The notes below the pieces were generated by a model. The model saw only the letters and a list, made by a program, of their open reading frames with translations, searched no databases and was not told where the DNA came from. Made by a program: the position numbers and the translations under genes. Positions 33,859 through 42,894 of a DNA stretch of 64,000 bases are shown here, one piece after another (positions within the stretch are counted from its first letter, which is position 1; every line of letters starts with the position of its first letter). This DNA is from Clostridium amylolyticum (lineage in GTDB: Bacteria > Bacillota > Clostridia > Clostridiales > Clostridiaceae), in assembly GCF_900142075.1 (NCBI RefSeq), contig NZ_FQZO01000001.1, positions 248,001 to 312,000 on the forward strand. Direction: 5' to 3'.

Positions 33859-35754
33859 TTACTTTTTAATGATTGCGCCTACAGGGCAAGCAGTGAAACA
33901 GCTTCCACATTTGATGCATTTATTAGCATCTATGGTATGCTTTGTTTTAACAGTACCGGCAATACAATTTACTGGACAATTTCTAGCACATTTAGTACAT
34001 CCGATACACTTATCTGTAATCTCATATTGAACTAAATTCTTACATATACCAGCAGGACAGCATTTTTCCTTAACATGAGCTTCATATTCATCCATAAAAT
34101 ATTTCATAGTGCTTAAAACTGGGTTTGGAGCAGTTTGTCCAAGTCCGCATAAGGCGGTGTCTTTTATGGTTTCAGCTAATTCTTTTAGTTTTATCAGATC
34201 CTGTTCAGTACCTTGGCCATTGGTTATCCTTGTGAGTATTTCAAGGAGTCTCTTATTACCAACTCTGCAAGGGGTACATTTTCCGCAGGATTCATCCACG
34301 GTAAATTCTAGATAGAACTTAGCTATATCCACCATGCAGTTATCTTCGTCCATTACTATCATACCGCCGGAACCCATCATAGAACCTATAGAGTTTAGGG
34401 ATTCATAATCTATAGCTGTATCTAAATTAGATGCGGGGATACATCCGCCAGAAGGACCTCCAGTTTGTACAGCTTTAAATTTACGTCCGTTCTTTATTCC
34501 ACCACCTATATCATAGATTATTTCCCTAAGAGAAGTTCCCATAGGTACTTCTACCAGGCCTACATTATTTATTTTTCCTGCCAGGGCAAATACCTTAGTT
34601 CCCTTGGAGGTATTTGTTCCAATGGAGCTATACCACTCATCGCCATTTAGAATTATAGCAGGTATATTTGCAAGGGTTTCTACGTTATTTACACAGGTTG
34701 GTTTTCCCCAGAGACCCCTTTCTGCTGGGAAAGGAGGCTTATTGGTGGGCTCTCCACGGTTACCTTCTATAGAATGAATCAATGCTGTTTCTTCACCGCA
34801 TACAAAAGCGCCGGCACCATATTTTATCTTCACATCGAAATCAAAGCCTGTACCCATGATGTTTTTACCCAGTAGTCCGTACTCTTTAGCTTCCTTTATA
34901 GCATTTCTAAGCCTGCTTATGGCAAGAGGATATTCCGCTCTTATATAAACGCAGCCTTCAGAAGCCCCTATGGCATAGCCAGCAATACCCATAGCTTCAA
35001 TGACGCTGTGAGGATCTCCTTCTAATATGGAACGATCCATGAAAGCACCGGGATCTCCTTCGTCAGCATTACAAATTATATATTTTTGATCCGCATCATA
35101 AGCCTTAGCGAAGGACCACTTTTTACCAGTGGAGAAGCCTCCGCCTCCTCTTCCTCTTAGACCGGAGTCTATCATTAATTTTATAACTTCATCTTGGGTC
35201 ATCTCTGTTAAGCATTTTCCTAGAGCTTGATAGCCATGGGCGGCAATGGATTCTTTTATATCATCGGGATTTATAAAGCCGCAGTTTCTAAGAGCTATAC
35301 GGTTTTGTTTTTTATAGAAGGACATTTCATCTTGCCTTTTAACCTTTTCTTTAATAGTAGGCTCTTCGTATAAAAGTCTATCTATAACCTTTCCCTTTAA
35401 AAGATGTTCATTAACTATTTCAGCTACATCCGAGGGCTTTACATGGACATAAAAAACATTGTCTGGAAGTACCTTTACGATAGGTCCCTTTTCACAGAAA
35501 CCAAAGCAGCCTGTAGGATAAACCAATACTTCATTAGACAAATTTGCTTCTTTCACTTGATTTATAAGATTTTCCAAAATAACATGGCTTTCTGCAGATT
35601 TACAGCCTGTACCATGACATACTAGTATAGTTCTTTCACACTTAGAATTTTCTGCTTGAACTTCTTCTTCATGAGAAACCTTACGAATTTTTAAAGAGTC
35701 TTTTAGATTATTATATAAACTTATAAGTTCCTTAAAGGAATTAATTTTACTCAA
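33859..35754 (-). CDS. hydB: Hydrogenase HydB subunit (NuoF-like flavoprotein)
   Basis: 631 residues with a TTG start behind GGAGGG. It has an N-terminal thioredoxin-like [2Fe-2S] domain (CHGTGCKSAE and CFGFCEKGP), a NuoF core with GLRGRGGGGFSTGKKW, NADEGDPGAFMDRSILEGDP and GAGAFVCGEETALIHSIEG for FMN and NADH, a [4Fe-4S] ESCGKCTPCRVG site, and two C-terminal ferredoxin clusters (CIGCTKCARNCP; CIKCGSCFTACP). It is the NAD(H)-binding subunit of the electron-bifurcating type. The gene lies 17 bp upstream of hydA. Confidence 0.94.
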   Translation of the reverse strand: MSKINSFKELISLYNNLKDSLKIRKVSHEEEVQAENSKCERTILVCHGTGCKSAESHVILENLINQVKEANLSNEVLVYPTGCFGFCEKGPIVKVLPDNVFYVHVKPSDVAEIVNEHLLKGKVIDRLLYEEPTIKEKVKRQDEMSFYKKQNRIALRNCGFINPDDIKESIAAHGYQALGKCLTEMTQDEVIKLMIDSGLRGRGGGGFSTGKKWSFAKAYDADQKYIICNADEGDPGAFMDRSILEGDPHSVIEAMGIAGYAIGASEGCVYIRAEYPLAISRLRNAIKEAKEYGLLGKNIMGTGFDFDVKIKYGAGAFVCGEETALIHSIEGNRGEPTNKPPFPAERGLWGKPTCVNNVETLANIPAIILNGDEWYSSIGTNTSKGTKVFALAGKINNVGLVEVPMGTSLREIIYDIGGGIKNGRKFKAVQTGGPSGGCIPASNLDTAIDYESLNSIGSMMGSGGMIVMDEDNCMVDIAKFYLEFTVDESCGKCTPCRVGNKRLLEILTRITNGQGTEQDLIKLKELAETIKDTALCGLGQTAPNPVLSTMKYFMDEYEAHVKEKCCPAGICKNLVQYEITDKCIGCTKCARNCPVNCIAGTVKTKHTIDANKCIKCGSCFTACPVGAIIKK

Positions 35755-35766
35755 AGATCGTCCCTC

Positions 35767-36246
35767 CTATACAGAATATTCTGATAATACTTTCGACACT
35801 TGATCTTTAGTGAAATGTCCATAGACTCTATCATTTATTGTTACCACAGGAGCTAATCCACAGGCTCCTACGCACCTTAATACTTCTAAGGTAAATTTAC
35901 CATCAGGAGTAGTTTCTCCCACCTTAATGTTTAATTTATTTTGGAACTCTTCCAGTACCGCTGCAGCGCCCCTAACAAAGCAAGCAGTACCCATGCACAC
36001 ATTAATTACGTATTCTCCTCTAGGCTCAGTAGTAAAATAGGAGTAAAAAGTAACTACCCCATAAACCTTAGAAAGAGGTATGTCCAATTTTTCAGCAATA
36101 AAGCTTTGAACTTCATTAGGCAAATACTTGAAAATTTCTTGAGCTTTATGAAGTACTTCTATTAAAGCCCCCTTTTTATCTTTTAAGTTGTGGATATAAG
36201 CTTCTAAAACAGCATACTTTTCATCATTAATAGGATTTTGACACAA
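35767..36246 (-). CDS. hydC: Hydrogenase HydC subunit (NuoE-like)
   Basis: 159 residues with a TTG start behind GGGGGT. The [2Fe-2S] ligands lie in VCMGTACFVRG and LRCVGACGLAPVV, and YGVVTFYSYF is typical of NuoE/HydC. It is the first gene of the hydCBA operon. Its promoter must lie in the AT-rich region 36247-36420, but no box pair stands out. Confidence 0.94.
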   Translation of the reverse strand: MCQNPINDEKYAVLEAYIHNLKDKKGALIEVLHKAQEIFKYLPNEVQSFIAEKLDIPLSKVYGVVTFYSYFTTEPRGEYVINVCMGTACFVRGAAAVLEEFQNKLNIKVGETTPDGKFTLEVLRCVGACGLAPVVTINDRVYGHFTKDQVSKVLSEYSV

Positions 36247-36594
36247 AGAAAACTACCCCCTTATTCATAAATTAGGTAAAAATATTTAAATTACTTAAAT
36301 ATAATTAAATTAATTTAAATTGTAATGTAATCCTTTGCAAAAATCAATGACAAAATTTTAACAGTGATTGAAAATATTTTATTTTATAAATACAATGAAT
36401 AATTTTCACATTGTTTTAGTTTTACCCACTGAAATTTGTTAAGTTTTCATTATTAAATTTATGCTTTCAACTCTAGAATGAGTACAATAGTATAATTAAA
36501 GAAGCGTTGTGTGTATCTTTATAAGGTTTATTACTAATTGGAATTGTAGAGGAATGACTAAAATTGTAATTTGTCGAATAATATAAATTAATTT

Positions 36595-36775
36595 TAAATG
36601 CATATCTAGCAGATGAAGCAATTAGAAACTTACATAGAAAATCTGGTTAAAATATTATTAATATATTTCTGGAAGTTAATAAGAAAGGAAAACTATTATA
36701 ATTGTAACTAATGATATTGAGATAGTGAGAAAATGCAATAGAATGATTGCATTACTTGATGAAAAAATGGTTTAG
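36595..36775 (+). pseudogene. Decayed ABC transporter ATPase, C-terminal fragment
   Basis: In the 645-bp space between hydC and the next regulator, the plus strand reads AYLADEAIRNLHRKSG, a corrupted Walker B (ADEPTGNLD). An in-frame TAA follows, then NIINIFLEVNKKG and, after a 1-base frameshift, TIIIVTNDIEIVRKCNRMIA and LLDEKMV with a stop at 36775. The order matches the end of a MacB/LolD-type ATPase. No N-terminal half is present. It is probably a leftover of a transporter once linked to the adjacent two-component system. Confidence 0.75.
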
Positions 36776-36823
36776 CCAATAGCTAGATTTATCATTAAAG
36801 AAGATAAAATTTATAAGACTTAA

Positions 36824-36886
36824 ATTAGGCTAGAGTATTTAATAGTAATCACTAAAAAGTACTATCAATATATACACTAGCCTAAT
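36824..36886. repeat. Long imperfect inverted repeat after the response regulator gene
   Basis: ATTAGGCTAG (36824-36833) and CTAGCCTAAT (36877-36886) are perfect inverted repeats. Between them AATAGTA faces TACTATC, so the whole ~60 bp can fold into one interrupted hairpin. It lies just past the stop of the minus-strand regulator at 36892 and may act as its terminator, or be the scar of an element. Confidence 0.5.
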
Positions 36887-36891
36887 AGTAT

Positions 36892-37575
36892 CTATATCCA
36901 TCTATATCCTATACCCCAGACGGTTTCTATATGTATTGGAGCTGACGGGTTGTCCTCTACCTTTTCTCTTATTCTCCTTATATTTACATCCACTATTTTT
37001 GTATCTCCAAAATAATCATAGCCCCACACTATATTTAAAAGCTCATTTCTGTTTAAGGGTTTATTCTTATTTTCTATAAAAGTTTTTACAAGTAGGTATT
37101 CCTTTGGAGTTAAGTCAAGGGGTACATTGTTTTTATAAACCTTCATAGAAAAAGTATCTAATTTTATATCTCCAGATACTAATATGTTACTGTCTTCTGG
37201 CAGCTCTTTGCCAATTCTTCTTAAAAGAGCTCTTGTTCTAGCAATAAGCTCAGATGGATTAAAAGGTTTCACCATATAATCATCTGCACCAAATTCAAGT
37301 CCCATTATTTTATCCATATCCTGTGATCTTGCTGTAAGCATTATAATGCCTACATTGGGGAACTCACTTCTCAATAATTCACAGGTTTTAAATCCATCTA
37401 TTCCTGGAAGCATTAAATCCAATATAACTACATCTATATTTTCGCTCTTAGCCTTTTCTATTCCCTCTTCTCCAGAAGCAGCTTCTGTAACATAAAAATT
37501 ATTTCTTTGAAAGTTTACTCTTATAAATTTTCTTATGGATCCCTCATCCTCTATTAAAAGTATTTTATTACTCAT
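36892..37575 (-). CDS. OmpR-family response regulator
   Basis: 227 residues. Receiver residues are IEDEG (8-12), phospho-acceptor Asp53 in ILDLMLPG, LTAR and VKPF. The winged helix has VDVNIRRIREKVE and VWGIGYRWI. Divergent from the histidine kinase at 37878, an unusual layout for OmpR-type pairs, which are normally co-directional. They share a 302-bp region that probably carries both promoters. Confidence 0.9.
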   Translation of the reverse strand: MSNKILLIEDEGSIRKFIRVNFQRNNFYVTEAASGEEGIEKAKSENIDVVILDLMLPGIDGFKTCELLRSEFPNVGIIMLTARSQDMDKIMGLEFGADDYMVKPFNPSELIARTRALLRRIGKELPEDSNILVSGDIKLDTFSMKVYKNNVPLDLTPKEYLLVKTFIENKNKPLNRNELLNIVWGYDYFGDTKIVDVNIRRIREKVEDNPSAPIHIETVWGIGYRWI

Positions 37576-37811
37576 ATTTTACTCCTCCAAATAAAAATGT
37601 TGTTTCAAGTTTATTATACAAGATACTTAAACTTATGGTGAGAGTAAATTGAAAAACTGCCCTCTATAAAATTGTTTGATCAAAGCGCAGACTTCCTCTC
37701 AATTATACTTACGATAATAAGGACAAAAAGATCGATACCTGCATAAGAAAAATACAAATGGTTACGAGATAATTACAATTTATTATGATATACAAATATA
37801 AAAAAATTTTA

Positions 37812-37820
37812 TGATATAAT
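37812..37820 (+). promoter_or_regulatory. Extended -10 promoter of the kinase gene
   Basis: TGATATAAT at 37812-37820 is an extended -10 with a perfect TATAAT, about 58 bp before the kinase start. No good -35 is seen. The rest of 37576-37877 is AT-rich with no other recognisable feature. Confidence 0.45.
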
Positions 37821-37877
37821 ACAAAGATAAAATAACTAATAATTTTGTCATATTAATAGAAGCTTAGAGGTGATAAT

Positions 37878-39278
37878 TTGAAGGGGATTACTAGAAGATT
37901 AGTACTAAGTTATTTTTTTATTATATTTATTACTGTTGCAGTTTTAGAAGCTTTCCTCATTACTGCATTGAATAAATATTATTATAGTAATATGCAAAAT
38001 CTCTTAAGTAATCAAATAACTGTTGCTGCTGATTTCTATAATAATTATTTTTCTTCCTCAAGCCTTGAAAAAAACGTTAAAGATAATGCTGATATCTTTT
38101 GGAAAAACACAAATGCAGAGGTTCAAATAATAAATAAAAATAATAAGCTGCTTATGGACTCCATAGGATACTTTACTGAGAAATTAATAAATGATAGTGA
38201 TGTAGATAAAGCTTTACAAGGAAATTTAGGAGTTTATATAGATAATGGTAAAAATAATACAGATAAGATGATGTATGTATCATATCCTCTAAAATCAATG
38301 GGGCAAATTGAGGGGGCTTTGCGTTTTGCAGTTTCTCTTTCTGATGTGGACAACACCATTAATAGAATAACCAATATTCTTCTTTTAATAGGAGTTTTGG
38401 TTATCACAATATCTGGAATTATTAGTATTTTGCTTTCAAATACTATTGTTAAGCCTATAAAAGAGGTTACTGTTGCTGCTAAGAAAATCGCTTCTGGAAG
38501 ATTTAATGAAAAACTTAATATAAAAAGAAAGGATGAAATTGGAGAGCTTTCTTCTACTTTTAATTTTATGGCAGAGGAGATACTAGCAAATGATAGGCTT
38601 AAAAATGAATTTATTGCATCAGTTTCTCATGAGCTTAGAACTCCTCTAACATCTATAAAGGGCTGGGCGGCTACTATTAAGGAAGGTAATTTAGAAGATA
38701 AAGAGGAAGCTATGGATGGACTTGATATCATTGAAAAAGAAAGTGATAGGCTTACTTTGCTTGTAGAAGAACTATTAGACTTTTCAAGACTTATATCAGG
38801 AAAAGTAAGTTTAACCAAGGATTATATAGACATTATCAACAATCTAAAATATATAGAAAAACAGTTTATACCTAGAGCTAACAGACAAAAAATTCATTTT
38901 AATGTGAAAGTTGAGGAAAATTTACCTATTTTGTATGCAGATCCAAATAGAATTAATCAAGTGATTATTAATGTTCTTGATAATTCTTTTAAGTTTACAA
39001 ATGAAGATGGACTTGTAGAACTTTCAAGCTATAGAAAGGAAAATAATGTGATTATAAAAGTGGAGGATAGCGGTATTGGTATCCCTAAAGAAGAGCTTCC
39101 TTTTGTTAAGAATAAATTTTTTAAAGGCAAAAGTTCTATGTCTAAGACTGGGCTTGGACTGTCTATATGCAATGAAATAATAGCCTTGCATAATGGACAT
39201 ATTGAAATATTCAGTGAGCTTGGAAAGGGAACTCAAGTATGTATAAGCTTACCTACAGAGGAGGGTGGGTTAATTTGA
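37878..39278 (+). CDS. Membrane sensor histidine kinase
   Basis: 466 residues with a TTG start behind GAGGTGA. It has TM1 at about 8-30, an extracellular domain of about 130 residues, TM2 at 165-187, HAMP (190-240), phospho-acceptor His251 in SVSHELRTPLTS, and a catalytic domain with NVLDNSFKF, EDSGIGIPKEE and KTGLGLSICNEI. The likely partner is the divergent regulator at 36892. Its 3' end overlaps the next gene, so the exported protein encoded there may modulate it. Confidence 0.9.
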   Translation: MKGITRRLVLSYFFIIFITVAVLEAFLITALNKYYYSNMQNLLSNQITVAADFYNNYFSSSSLEKNVKDNADIFWKNTNAEVQIINKNNKLLMDSIGYFTEKLINDSDVDKALQGNLGVYIDNGKNNTDKMMYVSYPLKSMGQIEGALRFAVSLSDVDNTINRITNILLLIGVLVITISGIISILLSNTIVKPIKEVTVAAKKIASGRFNEKLNIKRKDEIGELSSTFNFMAEEILANDRLKNEFIASVSHELRTPLTSIKGWAATIKEGNLEDKEEAMDGLDIIEKESDRLTLLVEELLDFSRLISGKVSLTKDYIDIINNLKYIEKQFIPRANRQKIHFNVKVEENLPILYADPNRINQVIINVLDNSFKFTNEDGLVELSSYRKENNVIIKVEDSGIGIPKEELPFVKNKFFKGKSSMSKTGLGLSICNEIIALHNGHIEIFSELGKGTQVCISLPTEEGGLI

Positions 39279-40621
39279 AAAAAATCTACATGTTTCTTAT
39301 CATTATTATATTAGGATTAGTCTTTGTATTATATAAAAATGTAACTCTTCCTCTTGCTCCAAAAATCCAAGCAAGAAACCTAAAAACTTCCCCTCTCTTA
39401 GGAGACTGGTATGTGGACAAGTATGTAACTCTAAAAGATAAAAGTAGTTATAATAATGAACCAGATAAATATTTGGGTAAGGTAGCTCATTTTAGCAACG
39501 AAAGTATATTTTTCAATGATGAAGGACTTACTAATCCAAGTTTCAAAGTTAAGAGGGTAAACTCCAAGGATTACTTTTGGGATAATTATAAGATAAAAGC
39601 AAATATGATAGGAATTGATAAAGAGTATATACAGATAATTACTATAAGCTCTAAAGAGCACTTTTTTGATGAGTATTTAAAAATAGATGAAACACATTTG
39701 GCTAAATATAATGAAGGCCTTCTTTTATTTTTTACTAAAGAAAATTCAACTAATGAAAAACAGGTTCAGAAATCTATAGATTATACCCAACTAGCTTCTG
39801 AAAAGGAACAAGAGGTTAGAGCAAAATCCGGGCTTCTTCTTGGACTAAAATCTAATAACTCTTATAGAACCATTTGGGTAAGTCAAGTTAATAATAAATT
39901 CATGGATATTGCTGAGATAAATGATATTCTTCTTCCTAGGATTAGTGGGTTTTGGAAAATAGGAACAGATGGAACTTCACTTTGGGCTGCTCCCATTACA
40001 AGTAATACTATCAAAGATTCCAACAATGATATTCAACGTGTACAAAATTTACAAGATGTATCCGTTCTATTTGCAGGAAATGACTTTATATGTGTTGATA
40101 ACAAAAAGAACTTGCAGGTCCTTCCTTTAGATAACTTAAAAGGTCATCCCTTAGAACTTTCTAAAATATTCGTAAGAGAAGAAGATAAGTACTCCATAGA
40201 TGGCTTAAGTAATGATACCATAACTAAAGCTAAAGAATTTAGCGAAACTAACTGGGGAGTATTCAGACGTGGTGGAAGATGGATTTTAAGAGGAAGAAAA
40301 AAATTAATAGATAATGATGGTTTTAAAGAGTTTGATATAGCTTATGCAGCACCCAAGAGCTTAACTACTTATGATGAATTATATCCTTCCTTTAATATTA
40401 TAAAAACTAAAATTCCTGAAGCTGTGGATGCTTTCTCTTCTCCCAATAAAGATTTTTTAGTAGTTCTTACAGATAAAGAACTTCTTACAGTGCCTATACA
40501 AGGAAATTCACTTGGAGATGTACAACAGCGCATAGCATTGAAAAGGAATGAAACAGTAGTTATGGCTAACTGGGCCACAGGACATTATGTAGATGAATGG
40601 CTAAAAAAAGTGAAAGAATAA
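39275..40621 (+). CDS. Membrane-anchored exported protein of unknown function
   Basis: 448 residues from the TTG at 39275, which overlaps the kinase stop and has GAGGAGGG in front; the ATG at 39239 inside the kinase gene has no site. One N-terminal hydrophobic segment (KKIYMFLIIIILGLVFVLY) without a lipobox Cys anchors a ~420-residue outer domain. The outer part has repeated beta-like stretches (TDGTSLWAAPITS, KDFLVVLTDKELLTVPIQG) that could form a propeller, but I recognise no family. Coupling to the kinase suggests a sensor or response protein of the envelope. Confidence 0.65.
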   Translation: MKKIYMFLIIIILGLVFVLYKNVTLPLAPKIQARNLKTSPLLGDWYVDKYVTLKDKSSYNNEPDKYLGKVAHFSNESIFFNDEGLTNPSFKVKRVNSKDYFWDNYKIKANMIGIDKEYIQIITISSKEHFFDEYLKIDETHLAKYNEGLLLFFTKENSTNEKQVQKSIDYTQLASEKEQEVRAKSGLLLGLKSNNSYRTIWVSQVNNKFMDIAEINDILLPRISGFWKIGTDGTSLWAAPITSNTIKDSNNDIQRVQNLQDVSVLFAGNDFICVDNKKNLQVLPLDNLKGHPLELSKIFVREEDKYSIDGLSNDTITKAKEFSETNWGVFRRGGRWILRGRKKLIDNDGFKEFDIAYAAPKSLTTYDELYPSFNIIKTKIPEAVDAFSSPNKDFLVVLTDKELLTVPIQGNSLGDVQQRIALKRNETVVMANWATGHYVDEWLKKVKE

Positions 40622-40753
40622 TATATTTGTTACTAAATTGTAAACTTTACACAACCTTGTCGAAACCTCTTCTACTCCATAAGCTAGTATAATTAATTTA
40701 GAAATTATAACTAATATTAGTTTTAAAATAAGGAGGAGAAGGAGAAGTTTACA

Positions 40754-42646
40754 TTGAATACTATGCACAATCGTCGTTATATATCAGGCTTAGATGGGCT
40801 TCGTGCCATTGCAATTTTATTTGTAGTTTTTTATCATTTCACCTTTAGCTGGGCTAAGGGAGGTTTCTTAGGAGTTGATATATTTTTTGTATTATCTGGT
40901 TATTTAGTAACTTCTAAGATTTTATTATCCCAGGAAAAATTTAAATTGAAAACTTTTTGGAAGAATCGTCTTGGCAGAATATTACCTTCTGCTTTTATAA
41001 TGATTATAGTTACAGTTTTATGGGTATTGATTTTTAACCGTAGACTTTTGAATAATCTCATAGGTGATGCAATATCTTCTATTACATATACAACTAATTG
41101 GTGGTTTATTTTTCATAAGCTTTCTTACTTTGATAGCTTTGGCTCGCCATCTCCTTTGAAACATCTTTGGTTTTTGGCAGTGCAAGAACAATTCTATATT
41201 ATATGGCCATTTATACTTATAATAGGGTTAAAAATTACTAAGAATACTCGTAAGCTTTCAAATATGATTTTTATGGGAGCTTTACTTTCAGCAACTTTGA
41301 TGGGGATACTTTATAAGCCCACTGTTGATCCAAGCCGTGTATACTATGGCACAGATACCCGTGCTTTTGAATTATTAATAGGAAGCTTTTTAGCATTAGC
41401 TTTGGCAAACAAAAAAACTTTTGCTAAGAAAGCTTCTATAAAGCATAAAAAGCGGATAAACTTCATAAGTATCATTACTTTTTCTATCTTTATTGTTAGT
41501 GCTGTATTTATAGATGAGTATAATGAGTTTTTGTATAGAGGTGGATTGTTTTTCTTTAGTCTAAACACTGCTCTACTTATAGAATGTATTTCTTATCCAA
41601 AAGGGATTTTAGGTCACCTGCTTTCATGGGGACCTCTGAAATGGATTGGGACAAGATCCTATGAAATATATCTTTGGCATTATCCTATTATGGTTTTAAG
41701 TACTCCTGTTTATGAAATAGGGAATCCATCATACTTACGTGTGTTTTTTCAGCTGACTATTACATGTATTTTGGCAGAACTTTCATATCGCTTTATAGAG
41801 GTTCCAATAAAAAAATTTGGATTACGAGGATACTATAATCACTTAGCTGCTAATTATTTTGAAAGGAAATCCTCAAAGATTGCTAAAGGAACTTCAATTA
41901 TAGTATCCATTCTAGTGATTATGTCTCTTACTATTGGCATTAATAGTATTGTAAAAATAAAATCAAACTTAGAAAATGCAAAGGCGCATTCATCTGAAAT
42001 AACTACAAAAGAGATTTCTGAAAACAAAGATTCAAATATAAGTTCTGATGAAAAAGATATGAATTTACCTGATAAAGATAATAAATTGAGCTCTAGTAAT
42101 AATAGCGAAGTGAATTTTAATAAACAAAATTCAGAAAATCCTAATAAAAATAATGAAGAAAGCTCACCAGCAGCTGTTAAAGCTTATAAAGGAATATTGG
42201 CTATTGGTGATTCCATTATGTTAGATATTACTCCAAGCCTTAAAAAAAAGTATAAAAATATTGTCATTGACGGGAAAATTGGAAGGCAAATGTCGGAAGC
42301 TATAACTTTAGCTTCAAAGTACTCTGCATTTAATGCTTCTGATAAAGCGGTTATCATCGAACTAGGAACAAACGGCTACTTTACAAAAAAGCAAATTGAT
42401 GAATTGCTTAATTCTTTCTCAAAGGCACATATCTTTTTAGTAAATACCCGTGCACCCATCTCTTGGGAAAGTAAGGTAAATAAACTTTTAAAAGAAAAAG
42501 CTGAGGAAGGAGAAAATATAACCTTGATTGACTGGTATTCTACAGCTTTAAAAAATCCTGGGTACTTTGAGCCAGACGGTGTACATTTAGTACCTAAGGG
42601 AGCAGAAGCCTTAGTAAGGCTTATTAGTGAAAAACTGAAGATATAA
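40754..42646 (+). CDS. OafA/OatA-type O-acyltransferase with SGNH domain
   Basis: 630 residues with a TTG start behind AGGAGAAG (an ATG three codons later is possible). The N-terminal ~380 residues form an acyltransferase-3 membrane domain (ISGLDGLRAIAILFVVFYHF, GGFLGVDIFFVLSGYLVTSK, SYEIYLWHYPIMVL). After a final helix comes a low-complexity Ser/Asn/Lys-rich linker (~415-475), then an SGNH hydrolase-like domain with GDSIMLDI, IELGTNG and DGVHLVPKGAEAL. This is the OatA layout: it moves acetyl groups across the membrane onto peptidoglycan or another wall polymer, possibly giving lysozyme resistance. Confidence 0.88.
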   Translation: MNTMHNRRYISGLDGLRAIAILFVVFYHFTFSWAKGGFLGVDIFFVLSGYLVTSKILLSQEKFKLKTFWKNRLGRILPSAFIMIIVTVLWVLIFNRRLLNNLIGDAISSITYTTNWWFIFHKLSYFDSFGSPSPLKHLWFLAVQEQFYIIWPFILIIGLKITKNTRKLSNMIFMGALLSATLMGILYKPTVDPSRVYYGTDTRAFELLIGSFLALALANKKTFAKKASIKHKKRINFISIITFSIFIVSAVFIDEYNEFLYRGGLFFFSLNTALLIECISYPKGILGHLLSWGPLKWIGTRSYEIYLWHYPIMVLSTPVYEIGNPSYLRVFFQLTITCILAELSYRFIEVPIKKFGLRGYYNHLAANYFERKSSKIAKGTSIIVSILVIMSLTIGINSIVKIKSNLENAKAHSSEITTKEISENKDSNISSDEKDMNLPDKDNKLSSSNNSEVNFNKQNSENPNKNNEESSPAAVKAYKGILAIGDSIMLDITPSLKKKYKNIVIDGKIGRQMSEAITLASKYSAFNASDKAVIIELGTNGYFTKKQIDELLNSFSKAHIFLVNTRAPISWESKVNKLLKEKAEEGENITLIDWYSTALKNPGYFEPDGVHLVPKGAEALVRLISEKLKI

Positions 42647-42751
42647 TAATGATATTTAACCATAGAAGTCCAGAGGCTCATAGAATATTAGTCGCCTGGA
42701 GCTGAAGGAAAGATATTGTCTTAAGGTGTTGTTAAATGGATTATATAGTAT

Positions 42752-42791
42752 AAAATAATTGTAGTAGAGAAATCTATTGCAATTATTTTTT
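42752..42791 (+). terminator. Terminator after the acyltransferase gene
   Basis: A 17-bp stem (42752-42768 with 42773-42789, two G-T pairs) closed by a GAAA tetraloop and followed by T. Confidence 0.85.
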
Positions 42792-42894
42792 ATTACCTTA
42801 AAATATAAGAGATGTTTATAATCCATTGGATTAACTGAAAAATATTTAACCAGCCTTGAGAATAACTATATTTTATATACATAGAGGTGTGAAA

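Noticed and set aside
36340..36460. Rex-like TTGTTAA half-sites upstream of hydC
   Set aside because: Only single half-sites match; the second half of the TTGTTAA-N4-TTAACAA pattern is absent in each case.
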